64,000 nt of DNA from Alteromonas indica (GTDB taxonomy: Bacteria > Pseudomonadota > Gammaproteobacteria > Enterobacterales > Alteromonadaceae), in the NCBI GenBank assembly GCA_003056425.1, contig PYVY01000007.1, forward strand, positions 62,001-126,000, read 5' to 3'. Made by a program: the position numbers and the translations under genes. The notes under the pieces are model-generated. The model was not told where the DNA came from, searched no databases, and saw only the letters and a program-made list of their open reading frames with translations. Each line of letters opens with the position of its first letter. The first letter of the stretch is position 1. Below, one piece after another: positions 53,440 to 62,401 of this stretch.

Positions 53440-53494
53440 TAAAAACGACCACATAAAACGACCCCATGAAAACGATAGTATGAAAACGACAGCA
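53440..53494. repeat. 13-14-bp AAAACGA tandem repeat, four units
   Basis: AAAACG recurs at 53442, 53455, 53469 and 53483 within similar flanks (TGAAAACGACNNCA). Spacing is 13, 14 and 14 bp. No coding sense is apparent. Confidence 0.6.
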
Positions 53495-53971
53495 TCGAGC
53501 GTGTGCCAAGCCTGGCCGCAGTTGAACTGTTTGGTAACAGTCAATTTTAAGCGCTATCGCATTCGTGGAGTGTCGCTTGGATCTAAACGGCGTAGTATTG
53601 TTTATACCCATTTAAAGGGCCTAACGCTCTAAGGCTGGCGGCAGAATTAATTTAAGTGGAGACACTGCTAAACAGGTTAAGGCTATTTAATTTTGTCGCG
53701 CTCATCCGCCCACTTGGCCTGCAGGCCCAGTCGTATCCTCACATACTGGAATTGTGCGTTACGGCGTTTTATTAGGCTCTATTTGTGGCCAGGATTCGGC
53801 CAATTGTGCAATACACAACATCGCAATAGGAGGGCGGCAATTGTGGCCCGTTAGGCCAACATAAGTGCAGGTGAAGGAATAAGTTTTGTAAGCGGCGCTT
53901 TAATTTCGAAACGATTTGCCACGGGGTGCGCGTACCACGCGGGTTTATTGGTATTGCCAGACCAAATGAGT

Positions 53972-53992
53972 GCGGCCCCTTAAAGGGGCCGC
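53972..53992. repeat. GC-rich hairpin downstream of the first DUF3718 gene
   Basis: GCGGCCCC and GGGGCCGC pair around a TTAAA loop, 67 bp beyond the stop of the leftward gene at 54059. There is no clear T-run. It may stabilise or weakly terminate that transcript. Confidence 0.5.
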
Positions 53993-54058
53993 GGAGTGCG
54001 GGGCGAGCCCGCTACCATGTTGAACTGGTTACATGGTGCAACATATTATCGGTTAAAC

Positions 54059-54454
54059 CTAGATACGTTGCTGAACTTCACTTGCGATAGGGCTGGTTTG
54101 GAAGCCGTTTTCAGCAATCCAGGCCTGCAGTGTTTTGCCATCTGACTCTGGGTTTTGTAGCTCACGTGATGGCATTTTCTTAACCAGCAGGGTGCCTACT
54201 TCAACAGAGTTGCTTTGAATCGCTGTGCGAATCAAGCTTTGACCATTACAGGTAATACCTGAATAATAGTCGTGCAGTTTAAGACGATAATCTGATTGTA
54301 CTGCACGCATTTTTTTGCGCAGTTCACCTTTATCATCCGCTTCTACGATGGTACAAATATTGGCTAACGCGTCTTCGATGCTGGCATTTGCAGTACCAGA
54401 AAAAATGAAAGAAGCTGCTGCGATAGTCAGAGATGTTTTAACAATTTTCAACAT
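54059..54454 (-). CDS. DUF3718 family secreted protein (copy 1)
   Basis: The 131-residue protein has a signal peptide (MLKIVKTSLTIAAASFIFSGTANA) and the DUF3718 pattern: ALANICTIVEADDKGELRKKMR, DYRLKLHDYYSGITCNGQSLIRTAI and LVKKMPSREL. Two cysteines, one in each conserved block, probably form a disulfide in the periplasm. AAGGA lies 7 nt before the ATG. A paralogue lies at 55415-55804 in the same orientation. The family role is unknown. Confidence 0.88.
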   Translation of the reverse strand: MLKIVKTSLTIAAASFIFSGTANASIEDALANICTIVEADDKGELRKKMRAVQSDYRLKLHDYYSGITCNGQSLIRTAIQSNSVEVGTLLVKKMPSRELQNPESDGKTLQAWIAENGFQTSPIASEVQQRI

Positions 54455-54856
54455 GGTTACATCCTTTTGTGAATATTTTCCGATAAACGGTCTGTTTGTC
54501 TGTTCGGGACTAATTAAACGAGATTTTATCGTTCAGAAAAACAGCAGGACTAATACTAAGGTATACTGTCTGATAACCTATATGCTGGAAAAACTCAAAA
54601 TTAAAATTTAAACTATTGATAATTAAGATTTATATTTCAACAAAAGAAAAATATCCCGCCTATGAAATAAACGATAAAAATGTTTAACCTGTCATTAATT
54701 TAGTCATTTAGTATTATTTATAGCGTTGAGGAGTCTATTATTCGGGCTGTTCCACCTTTATCAGCCCTCTATAACGGCTTTATTTACACAAAAGTATGTT
54801 CGCGCGTACCTTCTTGGTTGTTTTTGACGCAGTGGTTAGGTAACGAGGTTTACTAT

Positions 54857-54866
54857 CGCTATAGCG
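54857..54866. promoter_or_regulatory. CGCTATAGCG palindrome
   Basis: This is the same perfect 10-bp palindrome as at 9934-9943 in the maoP/hdfR spacer. Here it stands 27 bp upstream of the ORF at 54894, as an operator might. Confidence 0.35.
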
Positions 54867-54893
54867 GTCTTTGGACTTACGGGTGGTCAGCTT

Positions 54894-55166
54894 ATGAATA
54901 ATCAAATCCGGCCCGAGACACAGCAATGGTTTCAGGAAGTTGAAATGCAGTTTTGTGGCTACCGGTTACGGGTAGGGCGAGTCTGGGACAGTAAACAGGT
55001 CAGTAAAACAAAAAGCCCTCTGACGAGGCGGCTATGGCATGAGGGTGCTGTTGAGCCTGTATATCTTCCCCAAGTAGTGCGAAGGCGAATAAGCGATCGT
55101 AGTTCGCTTTATCGTGCTGCGCAGGGCCCGAACCAACACCAATGCGGGTTCTCCGTTACGCTATAG
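54894..55166 (+). CDS. Doubtful 90-residue ORF between the DUF3718 genes
   Basis: The ORF starts MNNQIRPETQQWFQEVEMQF and is basic and Arg-rich in its second half. There is no Shine-Dalgarno sequence, signal peptide or recognised domain. The first 40 residues look more protein-like than the rest, so it may be a fragment. It lies on the strand opposite to its neighbours. Confidence 0.25.
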   Translation: MNNQIRPETQQWFQEVEMQFCGYRLRVGRVWDSKQVSKTKSPLTRRLWHEGAVEPVYLPQVVRRRISDRSSLYRAAQGPNQHQCGFSVTL

Positions 55167-55414
55167 AGGTATTTACCCCACGGCGCAAAAGCGGCGCAGA
55201 ATAGCCTATTATTTACCTATTATGAGAGTAAGGCGAAAACGATAGGCTGTAGTAGAAGCCAAGGCCGTCTTAAGCGTAAGGAAAGGGAATAGCGCTATTC
55301 TTGTTCACAGTAAGCTTCCCGGTGAGCAGCTATCCAGGAAGGCTACGGGCTTAGGCTGCACCGGCGCTTCCCCGCAGGCGAACCTCTATCGTATTGGACG
55401 GTAAATACAGAAGG

Positions 55415-55804
55415 TTACATACGCTGGTTTAATATTTTCGCAATTTTATTATTTTGTAGGTTCTGCTCTTCTACCCACAGCTGCAGCGTTTTTCCATCAG
55501 GTTCGGGCGAGCTCAGGATCCTACGCGGTAGCTTTTTAATCATCAAAATGCCGACTTTCTGCGCATCCATTAAAATGGCGGTGCGCAATAAACTGTGACC
55601 ATCACAGGTAATGCCATCATAATAGTCATGAAGCTTCAGCCGATAATCTATTTCAAGGGTTCGGATTTTTTTTCTCAGTTCACCTTTGTCATCATTTACG
55701 ACAATTCGACAAATATTACTAAGGTCTTCATTAATACCTGCCTGTACCGAGCATCCCCAGCAGATTGTCAGTAACAGTAAAAAACCTTGTACCACCTTTA
55801 ACAT
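55415..55804 (-). CDS. DUF3718 family secreted protein (copy 2)
   Basis: The 129-residue protein from ATG 55804 has a signal peptide ending near CSVQA and the conserved blocks DLSNICRIVVNDDKGELRKK, DYRLKLHDYYDGITCDGHSL and IKKLPRRIL. It is clearly paralogous to the gene at 54059, with the same DDKGELRKK and DYRLKLHDYY motifs. An upstream in-frame start at 55828 would spoil the signal peptide; GAGGA precedes the chosen ATG at about 7 nt. The unknown function is shared with copy 1. Confidence 0.87.
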   Translation of the reverse strand: MLKVVQGFLLLLTICWGCSVQAGINEDLSNICRIVVNDDKGELRKKIRTLEIDYRLKLHDYYDGITCDGHSLLRTAILMDAQKVGILMIKKLPRRILSSPEPDGKTLQLWVEEQNLQNNKIAKILNQRM

Positions 55805-56018
55805 ATATATCCTCAGATCCTCGCCCACTATCCGTGTCCACTATCTCTGCCGCTATCCTTAAATGGCCGCCGGAGATAAGTAAAGACAACAATATAAAAC
55901 CCTGTTAGTAACAGATTTATACTCCGGTATGTCACGTAATAAGCGCCCGCTACTAGTAAAGATAGAGCAGGGCGCTTATTTTGCAAACTGTAAACCTATT
56001 CGGTAAGAAGTGGGCGGA

Positions 56019-56948
56019 TTAGTGGGGCTGGAAGGCTCGTGCTACATCTTTAATTTGTTCACGCATCCAGATATGCGCCTGATCATGGTCGGCACTTACA
56101 TGCCAGTATAAGAAGTATTCGATAGGCGGAAGCTCGAAAGGCAGCGGATAAATAGCCAAATCGTAATGTTTGGCAAGATGGTAGGGCATACAGGTTATCA
56201 GGTCGGTTTTAACTACCGTGCTGGGAACGGTTAAAAAATGTTGGCCTCGCATCACAATGCGTCGCCGCTTACCTAACTTATCTAACGCTATGTCGATAGG
56301 TCCGGGTCCGGTTTTTCTTTGCGATACGTGAATATGGCCTAACTTTAAAAATGTCTCAAGGTCGAGACCATCCACTAAAGCCGGGTGGTCTTTACGGGCC
56401 AGCACCATAAACGTGTCGTCGGCTATTTTTTGTTTACATAAATGAGGATCAGTAAAAGCCGAAGCGTCAGCAAAAAAATCGAGGCTACCATTAGCCATAG
56501 CCGATACCACGTTACTGCGGCTTACTTCATAATTGGTCAAACTAATGCCAGGGGCCACATCCTGCAATCTGGCCATAAGACGGGGCATGATACTGACTTC
56601 TAACAAATCCCGGCTGGCAAAGTTAAATGCCTTTTCAGATGTCAGCGGGTTAAATACATGGCTGTCCTGAACGCTGGTACGTAAGAGTTTTAGCGCCTCT
56701 CTGGCCGGAACAATAATATTTTGCGCCACCGGGGTGGGGGTCATGCTGTGACCTGTACGCACAAATAGTGGATCGCTGAGCATATCCCGCAACCGAGCCA
56801 GGGAATTACTCACCGCCGGTTGAGTGATACACAGTACATCAGCTGCTTTAGTCAGGCTGCCTGCTGTATAGATGGCATCAAATACCGCAAACAAGTTCAA
56901 ATCTATCCGGTTTAAATTAACCGGTAATGGACTACGCGCTTTATCCAC
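56019..56948 (-). CDS. LysR-family regulator (NodD/LeuO-like group)
   Basis: The product is about 309 residues from a GTG at 56948, chosen because AAGGA sits 5 nt upstream; the frame is open to 57011 but without a Shine-Dalgarno sequence. The helix-turn-helix reads RIDLNLFAVFDAIYTAGSLTKAADVLCITQPAVSNSLARLRD, with DPLFVRTGHSMTPTP, typical of the NodD/LeuO/SyrM-like subgroup. A binding domain follows. No linked target gene is evident; the 398 bp spacer up to the entericidin gene shows only the terminator at 57300. Confidence 0.9.
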   Translation of the reverse strand: MDKARSPLPVNLNRIDLNLFAVFDAIYTAGSLTKAADVLCITQPAVSNSLARLRDMLSDPLFVRTGHSMTPTPVAQNIIVPAREALKLLRTSVQDSHVFNPLTSEKAFNFASRDLLEVSIMPRLMARLQDVAPGISLTNYEVSRSNVVSAMANGSLDFFADASAFTDPHLCKQKIADDTFMVLARKDHPALVDGLDLETFLKLGHIHVSQRKTGPGPIDIALDKLGKRRRIVMRGQHFLTVPSTVVKTDLITCMPYHLAKHYDLAIYPLPFELPPIEYFLYWHVSADHDQAHIWMREQIKDVARAFQPH

Positions 56949-57299
56949 TGACGTCCTTCCCCAATAAAGTGTAAACAATAATTGTATCTTATTAAAAAAA
57001 TGTAGATACATTCAACATTTTGATAATGCAAATGCATTTAATGTGGGAGCGAATGCGTTTAAGAAGGCTAAAGCGAGGGCTAAGTGACCACTAAAACCGG
57101 GGCAGCGTATTGAATGGGGAATAAATGGGTAATAATCGTGCAACAGTGAAGGTCGCTGCGTGTAAACCTTTTAATCGGACTGGGCCAGGCACTTACCTGT
57201 ACTTCACTTACCCACATTATTAAAAACAGCTATTTTCAGCATATCGCAGGCAAACGGGTCACAAGGCAGTGGACCTAAGCATGGTGGGTAAAGCTAAAA
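56949..57299. other. Gene-free spacer
   Basis: I see no supported gene, repeat or promoter in these 351 bp beyond the LysR Shine-Dalgarno sequence at its left end. Confidence 0.5.
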
Positions 57300-57329
57300 C
57301 TATACGCGGAACACAACTTCCGCGTATAG
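57300..57329 (-). terminator. Rho-independent terminator of the mscS-entericidin unit
   Basis: A perfect 12-bp stem (CTATACGCGGAA with TTCCGCGTATAG) has a 6-nt loop and is followed on the minus strand by TTTT. It lies 17 bp beyond the entericidin stop. Confidence 0.8.
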
Positions 57330-57346
57330 ATACATGTGCACTCACA

Positions 57347-57514
57347 TTAATTTGATGCGTCTTGAGCGCCTTCTTCTACTGCTTCACCTGCAGACTGTAT
57401 ATCTTCACCAGCACCTTCCATGGTCGCACAGCCTGATATTAATGAAGACAGAAAGGCGGCAAGAATGACAAAATAACGCGCTTTTACGTGGGTGACATTA
57501 GATAATAGAGACAT
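57347..57514 (-). CDS. Entericidin-type small lipoprotein
   Basis: The 55-residue ORF has a hydrophobic signal (VILAAFLSSLISGC) with lipobox ISGC, giving a lipid-modified Cys29. A short tail follows: ATMEGAGEDIQSAGEAVEEGA, the classical EcnA/EcnB pattern. Entericidins form a small toxin/antidote-like lipoprotein family linked to stationary-phase lysis in enterobacteria; most single homologues have no proven role. AAGGA lies 7 nt before the ATG. It starts 21 bp after the MscS gene stop, with its own terminator after it, so the two form one unit. Confidence 0.88.
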   Translation of the reverse strand: MSLLSNVTHVKARYFVILAAFLSSLISGCATMEGAGEDIQSAGEAVEEGAQDASN

Positions 57515-57535
57515 ATTTGTTTCCTTTTGGGTTGG

Positions 57536-58528
57536 TTAATTATCGGCTTCACCGTGCTGCGGTGCATCGGCGCCGGCAGTATTGCGTGGCTCTGCAGAGC
57601 CCGATTGACTACTACGCTGCTGTGAAGACGAGGGTTGGGATGATTTCAACATTGCATCGAGTTTTTCGCCGCCTTTGGCACCAAAGTCCAGCGTACGAAT
57701 AGGGAATGGAATTAATATATCAGCATCATTAAGGGCGCGCTGTATGGTGACAATAGCGTCGTGCCGTACTTCCATATAATTTGGCTCGCCGGGATATTTT
57801 ATCCAGAACCACACCAATAAGTTGATGCTCGAATCAGAAAACGCTTCGGCATATACATTGGTTTCTTCTTTTTTTATCACATAGTCTTTCGCATTTAGCG
57901 CTTCCACCAGCACCTCACGGGCCCGCTGCGGATCGTCGCCATAGGAAATACCCACTGGCACTTCTATTCGGCGATAGCCCAAGACCGAATAATTGGTCAA
58001 AATATTTCGAAATAGAATTTTATTTGGAATGATTTCCCGCTGGCCATAGAAGGTCTCTACCAGGGTATTGCGTAAATTTATCGCCTCTACACTGCCGAAC
58101 ACGCCATCGGCAGAGATTACATCGCCAATCTCAAAGGGTTTACGAATACCCATTGCAATACCAGCAATAAAATTTTCCGTTAAATCCTGAAATGCAAAAC
58201 CGATCGCCAAACCAACAATACCCGCCCCGGCCAGTAAGGAGGTTACCGTACCCTGCAACCCTACAAAATCCAATGCAATGAATACCCCGGCAGCGGTGAT
58301 AAACACTTTAGCAATAGCGGTAATTAGGTCGGCTATCTGTCTGGATTCAAATGCCCGACGCAACCCACGTTGCAGAACATTACCCAAAATTTTTGCCAGC
58401 ATGCCAAAGGCTATGGCAATAATAATGGCGACCACAATATTGGGCAGGTGCTTGATGCCTTCTTTTATCCAGGTTTCAAGCTTGCCGTTGATCAGCGAAT
58501 AGACTTCATCAATTTGGGGAAATTCCAT
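57536..58528 (-). CDS. MscS-family mechanosensitive channel
   Basis: The 330-residue inner-membrane protein has three N-terminal hydrophobic segments and the pore helix sequence LLAGAGIVGLAIGFAFQDLTENFIAGI (about 98-124), an MscS signature. The beta domain follows (KPFEIGDVISADGVFGSVEAINLRNT) and YGQREIIPNKILF. The C-terminal tail is Ser/Gln/Gly-rich and disordered (about 285-330). It releases osmolytes on hypo-osmotic shock. It is co-transcribed with the entericidin gene. Confidence 0.92.
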   Translation of the reverse strand: MEFPQIDEVYSLINGKLETWIKEGIKHLPNIVVAIIIAIAFGMLAKILGNVLQRGLRRAFESRQIADLITAIAKVFITAAGVFIALDFVGLQGTVTSLLAGAGIVGLAIGFAFQDLTENFIAGIAMGIRKPFEIGDVISADGVFGSVEAINLRNTLVETFYGQREIIPNKILFRNILTNYSVLGYRRIEVPVGISYGDDPQRAREVLVEALNAKDYVIKKEETNVYAEAFSDSSINLLVWFWIKYPGEPNYMEVRHDAIVTIQRALNDADILIPFPIRTLDFGAKGGEKLDAMLKSSQPSSSQQRSSQSGSAEPRNTAGADAPQHGEADN

Positions 58529-58754
58529 GCCACTCCTCTCGTGGTTTACTACATCTGGTAAAGCAGATGCCAGGGTTATAACGCGTATATCTTTGCCAGT
58601 AGAAAGCGGGGCCAGGGGGTTGCTAGTGCAACCTGTAAAGAGAATTTTGCAATATAGCCCACGCTAATAGAGCCTGGGCCGCTACTCCAACCCGGCCGCG
58701 TGATACAGTTTATTCTTAATAACCGCAATAATTGTTCACTAAGGAATACCCGGT

Positions 58755-59057
58755 ATGACTGAAAAATTAACTGAACAAGACATCGCTACGGCGTTACAAA
58801 CGCTAAATAACGCCACGGCCCCTGACAATCCGTGGGTTAGAAAAGGCGATACGCTGCAAAAAACGTTTACCTTCAAAAGTTTTATACGGGCTTTTGGTTG
58901 GATGTCGCAGATAGCAATTTGGGCAGAAAAACTTAACCATCATCCACAATGGTACAATGTTTATAATAAAGTAGAGGTCACATTGACCACCCACGACGTA
59001 AATGGTCTAAGTGAGCGTGACTTTTCATTGGCAGAAAAAATGGATAAATTCTATTAA
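58755..59057 (+). CDS. phhB: Pterin-4a-carbinolamine dehydratase
   Basis: The 100-residue protein has the PCD/DCoH motif [24 protein letters not shown] (about 58-81) with the catalytic His pair, and [14 protein letters not shown]. It dehydrates 4a-hydroxytetrahydrobiopterin after aromatic amino-acid hydroxylation. phhA, the usual partner, is not adjacent. It is monocistronic, upstream of the tRNA cluster. Confidence 0.92.
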   Translation: MTEKLTEQDIATALQTLNNATAPDNPWVRKGDTLQKTFTFKSFIRAFGWMSQIAIWAEKLNHHPQWYNVYNKVEVTLTTHDVNGLSERDFSLAEKMDKFY

Positions 59058-59175
59058 TTCTCGCTAATACGATGCTCAAATTTAACCGATAGCGCTAAAA
59101 TAGCCTAATTGCTGCACGATATGTGCAATTATTCTGCGGTTAGTAAAAAACACGCAATATAAACGTGTTAAGCCC

Positions 59176-59203
59176 TTGCTAAGTGTTTAGCGCTATGTAT
59201 AAT
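59176..59203 (+). promoter_or_regulatory. Sigma70 promoter of the initiator tRNA cluster
   Basis: TTGCTA (59176-59181) and a consensus TATAAT (59198-59203) are separated by 16 bp. A start near 59210 precedes the first tRNA by about 50 bp. Confidence 0.7.
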
Positions 59204-59260
59204 ACGCACCACTTGAGCGGGGCAGGCCACGAAGCCTAACACGTTTAAAGTCAGTTCGGA

Positions 59261-59337
<77 letters not shown>

Positions 59338-59417
59338 AACTCTTAACTGAACATTTTGTTGAGTTAAGTCGTAGTAATGTAGCGTTCGTGAAACGTTACC
59401 GTAATATCTTTTTCTGG

Positions 59418-59494
<77 letters not shown>

Positions 59495-59522
59495 TTTTAG
59501 CCAGAATAAGTACCAGTTCAGA

Positions 59523-59599
<77 letters not shown>

Positions 59600-59604
59600 C
59601 ATCG

Positions 59605-59633
59605 AAAGCCACTCATATGAGTGGCTTTTTTTG
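59605..59633 (+). terminator. Terminator of the initiator tRNA cluster
   Basis: The palindrome AAAGCCACTCATATGAGTGGCTTT is followed by a T-run, 5 bp after the last tRNA. Confidence 0.9.
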
Positions 59634-59832
59634 TTTGTGGATTTTGTTTCCAGGCACGCGTTCAGCGTCAGACTGCCATTTAAACCCGTTCAATCCACTG
59701 CTCCGCCACCCACTTTGTTGCGTAACAAAATATGTTTATCTTCGTATTCCCTTTTACACAGGCATTTCTTATTTTTTGTGCTGTCAGGCCAGGGGATAAC
59801 ACACCTTTTTTCGATGTTATCAGGAGCTAACC

Positions 59833-61545
59833 ATGACACAAACGGTTTCCCATATTATTACCGACGCATTAATCCAAGCCGGTGCTAAGCATTGCTATGG
59901 CATAGTGGGTGATACGATTAACCATTTTACCAATGCCATTTCGCAGTCGTCGTTAAAATGGATCAGCGTGCGTCACGAAGAAGTGGCTGGTTTTGCAGCA
60001 GGCGCTGAGGCCTATATGACGCAGCAGCTGGCAGTCTGTGCCGGTACCTGTGGCCCAGGAAGCCTGCATTTTATTAATGGCATTTATGAAAGCCACCGAA
60101 ACGGTGCACCCGTTGTGTTTATTGCTACGAATGTGGATCGCAACGAAGAAGGTTTTCAGTTCCCGCAAGAAGTTGATCAAAAGAAAATATACGAACAATA
60201 CTCCGTGTTTTGCGAGCGAGTCAGCCATCCCAGCCAGGCCCGTAGGGTGGTGACGATGGCCGCCCAGGCGGCATTAGCGAAGGGCGGCGTTAGCGTGGTA
60301 GTGGTAAACGGTGATGTATTTAAGGAAAAAGTTGATGATAGCCTGGCTTGGCGTACCACTATATCGCGTCCGGTGGTGGTACCGGAAAAAGCCGATGTAG
60401 AGGCGCTGGCTAAACTGATTAACGAGCATGAAAAAATCACGGTTTATGCTGGCATTGGCGCCAGGCGGGCACCCCACCATTTAATTGAGCTTGCCCAAAA
60501 AATCAAAGCGCCGTTGGTTCATACTACCAAAGCAAAGGAGTTTTTTGAGGCCGATAATCCGTGCAATGCCGGCATGACGGGCATATTAGGTAACAAAGCT
60601 GGCATGCAGGCAATGAACGAAGCGCAGCTGGTATTATGCTTTGGGACCGATTTCGCTTACACCCAGTTCTGGCCAGAACGCGCTATTATTGTACAAATAG
60701 ATACTAATCCCGCTAATCTTGGTAAACGCGCGCCGATCACAATGGGATTGGTCGGAGATGCGGCTGATACTGCCGAAATCCTGTTGCCGCTCGTTAGTGA
60801 GAAAACCACCACCCGACATTTAAATGCCGCCCTGACACAGTTTGATGATGACCATAAGGGGTACGCCGAAAGCGGCGAGTCGACAGAAAATCTGATACAT
60901 CCGCAAACGCTGGCCCAACGAATTGACCATTTTGCGCAAGAGGATGCCATTTTTACCGCCGATGGTGGTTCGCCTATGGTGTGGATGTTACGGCATATAC
61001 GGGCCAATGGTCAGCGTCGTTTTTTATCTAGCTTATCCCACGGTACTATGGCCAATGCTTATCCGCAGGCGCTGGGAATTGCTAATGCGTTTCCCCAAAA
61101 GCAAGTTATCGCGTTGTGTGGGGACGGGGGGATGACCATGTTAATGGGCGATCTACTCACCCTGGTGCAACATAAGTTACCGGTGAAACTAGTAATATTT
61201 AACAATAGTTCGTTAGGCTTTGTAGAAATGGAACAGCGGGTTGAAGGTATGCTGGATGCTTACACCGAGCTGAAGAATCCGGATTTCAGCGCAGTGGCCC
61301 AAGCTTGTGGACTGAAAGGGTGGAAGGTTGATAAGTTAAGTCAGCTTGATAGTGCTATCGAACAATGGTTGGCCAGTGACGGCCCCGCTATATTAGACGT
61401 GGCGGTTAATCGAATGGAGTTAGTCATGCCCCCGGAAATTGAGTTTAATCAGGTGGCATCTACTGCTATGTTTGGAATGAAAGCGGTGCTTAATGGGCGT
61501 ACCGACGAAGTGGTATCGCTGATAAAAGATAATTTCATTCGATAG
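59833..61545 (+). CDS. poxB: Thiamine-pyrophosphate pyruvate:quinone oxidoreductase PoxB-like
   Basis: The 570-residue protein aligns by eye with E. coli PoxB along its whole length. It has the TPP-activating Glu in SVRHEEVAGFAAGAEA (about 46-61), AVCAGTCGPG, VGMTG-like AGMTGILG, and the TPP motif CGDGGMTMLMGDLL with NNSSLGFVEME. The C-terminal region needed for membrane activation in PoxB is similar but diverged. It converts pyruvate to acetate plus CO2, passing electrons to quinone. AGGAG lies 6 nt before the ATG. Confidence 0.9.
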   Translation: MTQTVSHIITDALIQAGAKHCYGIVGDTINHFTNAISQSSLKWISVRHEEVAGFAAGAEAYMTQQLAVCAGTCGPGSLHFINGIYESHRNGAPVVFIATNVDRNEEGFQFPQEVDQKKIYEQYSVFCERVSHPSQARRVVTMAAQAALAKGGVSVVVVNGDVFKEKVDDSLAWRTTISRPVVVPEKADVEALAKLINEHEKITVYAGIGARRAPHHLIELAQKIKAPLVHTTKAKEFFEADNPCNAGMTGILGNKAGMQAMNEAQLVLCFGTDFAYTQFWPERAIIVQIDTNPANLGKRAPITMGLVGDAADTAEILLPLVSEKTTTRHLNAALTQFDDDHKGYAESGESTENLIHPQTLAQRIDHFAQEDAIFTADGGSPMVWMLRHIRANGQRRFLSSLSHGTMANAYPQALGIANAFPQKQVIALCGDGGMTMLMGDLLTLVQHKLPVKLVIFNNSSLGFVEMEQRVEGMLDAYTELKNPDFSAVAQACGLKGWKVDKLSQLDSAIEQWLASDGPAILDVAVNRMELVMPPEIEFNQVASTAMFGMKAVLNGRTDEVVSLIKDNFIR

Positions 61546-62401
61546 CTTGAGTTGGTGGCCACATCTTGCAGGCATGGTTAAGACAGGTTAACCGTGCCGT
61601 GCTTCTGCGGCATGCTAAAAACCGGCGCTGGCAGAGGGTTTGTCAATTGCCGGCGCCTGACTTTGTCGCCCATGGGTTGTTGGCCTTGCATTAGTATCGG
61701 GCCGGCAGCACAGCCGTTCAATGGGTAGGCCTTCTTCGGAATGCTTACGGAACCCTTCTTCTTCCCCAGCCACTTTACGCGCTACTTTACGAGCTACTTT
61801 AAAAGCTTTGCATAGGTCGCGTATTAGGCGAAAAGTATTTCGGTTAACACACCCCGTTTAAGTTTGATACCTCACTACCAGGCGACCATTGGTACAGTAT
61901 CGTCAATTCAGCGTTACACCTGTATCCCGCGGTCCGATAATTTGGCGGCTAAGAACGAAATAAGTATTTTAGCTACGGCGTAGCATGGGGTATTTGAAGG
62001 CGGCTGACCCGGCCATAGCAAAGCCAGGGATCGGTGGGACTTTATTGACAATAAACTGAATATAGAAGGTGCCCTGGGAAGGGCTGGCCATGGCGTATGG
62101 CTGGTCTGCTTACCCCTTAATGGGGACGAATGATAGCGCTTGCACGAGGGCAACGCAGCTCAAACGAGCGGGCGGCTATTTTACCGCCAAAATAACTATG
62201 CAGAAATCGGTGTAGCTGCCGTTACACCAACAAGACGCTGTTAGCAGCGGCGCTCTCAGGTAAGTGGCAATGCTTGCGAGGCCATATATCAGCAGGGTTA
62301 CGCAGTAAGCTGACTCGCGCATCGCTGAGCAAGACAAATGTGTCCCCGGGTTACCTGGTGTGGTAACGGGTTAATAACCGAGATAAAGGAAGTGCAGGTA
62401 A
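61546..62401. other. 856-bp stretch before the MHYT gene
   Basis: An inverted repeat without a T-run lies at 61572-61597, after poxB. A start-less protein-like frame occupies 61615-61857 on the minus strand. Beyond that I find no gene, and no riboswitch pattern I can recognise ahead of the MHYT gene. Confidence 0.5.
61615..61857 (-). pseudogene. Start-less ORF remnant with KVAR repeats
   Basis: This 81-codon open frame, bounded upstream by a TAA, has no ATG, GTG or TTG before codon 28. It reads RLIRDLCKAFKVARKVARKV, then AGEEEGFRKHSEEGLPIERL. The KVAR part comes from a 12-bp tandem repeat (three units, about 61769-61805). The charged, protein-like composition suggests a decayed small gene or a repeated element. 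No family is assigned. Confidence 0.3.

Larger units (their letters stand above)
52796..54058. other. 1.26-kb gene-poor stretch with tandem repeats
   Basis: I find no complete gene. It holds a six-unit 15-bp repeat (53080-53169), a four-unit AAAACG repeat (53440-53494) and a GC hairpin (53972-53992). A plus-strand ORF (53001-53231) runs over the first repeat but has no family pattern. Confidence 0.6.
54455..55414. other. 960-bp stretch between the DUF3718 paralogues
   Basis: It is AT-rich near 54590-54720. It holds the palindrome CGCTATAGCG at 54857-54866 and one doubtful ORF at 54894-55166. No family pattern was found elsewhere in it. Confidence 0.6.

Noticed and set aside
61914..62153. 79-residue minus-strand ORF before the MHYT gene
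   Set aside because: Composition (Ser/Pro/Leu) is shadow-like, with no Shine-Dalgarno sequence, domain or signal peptide.
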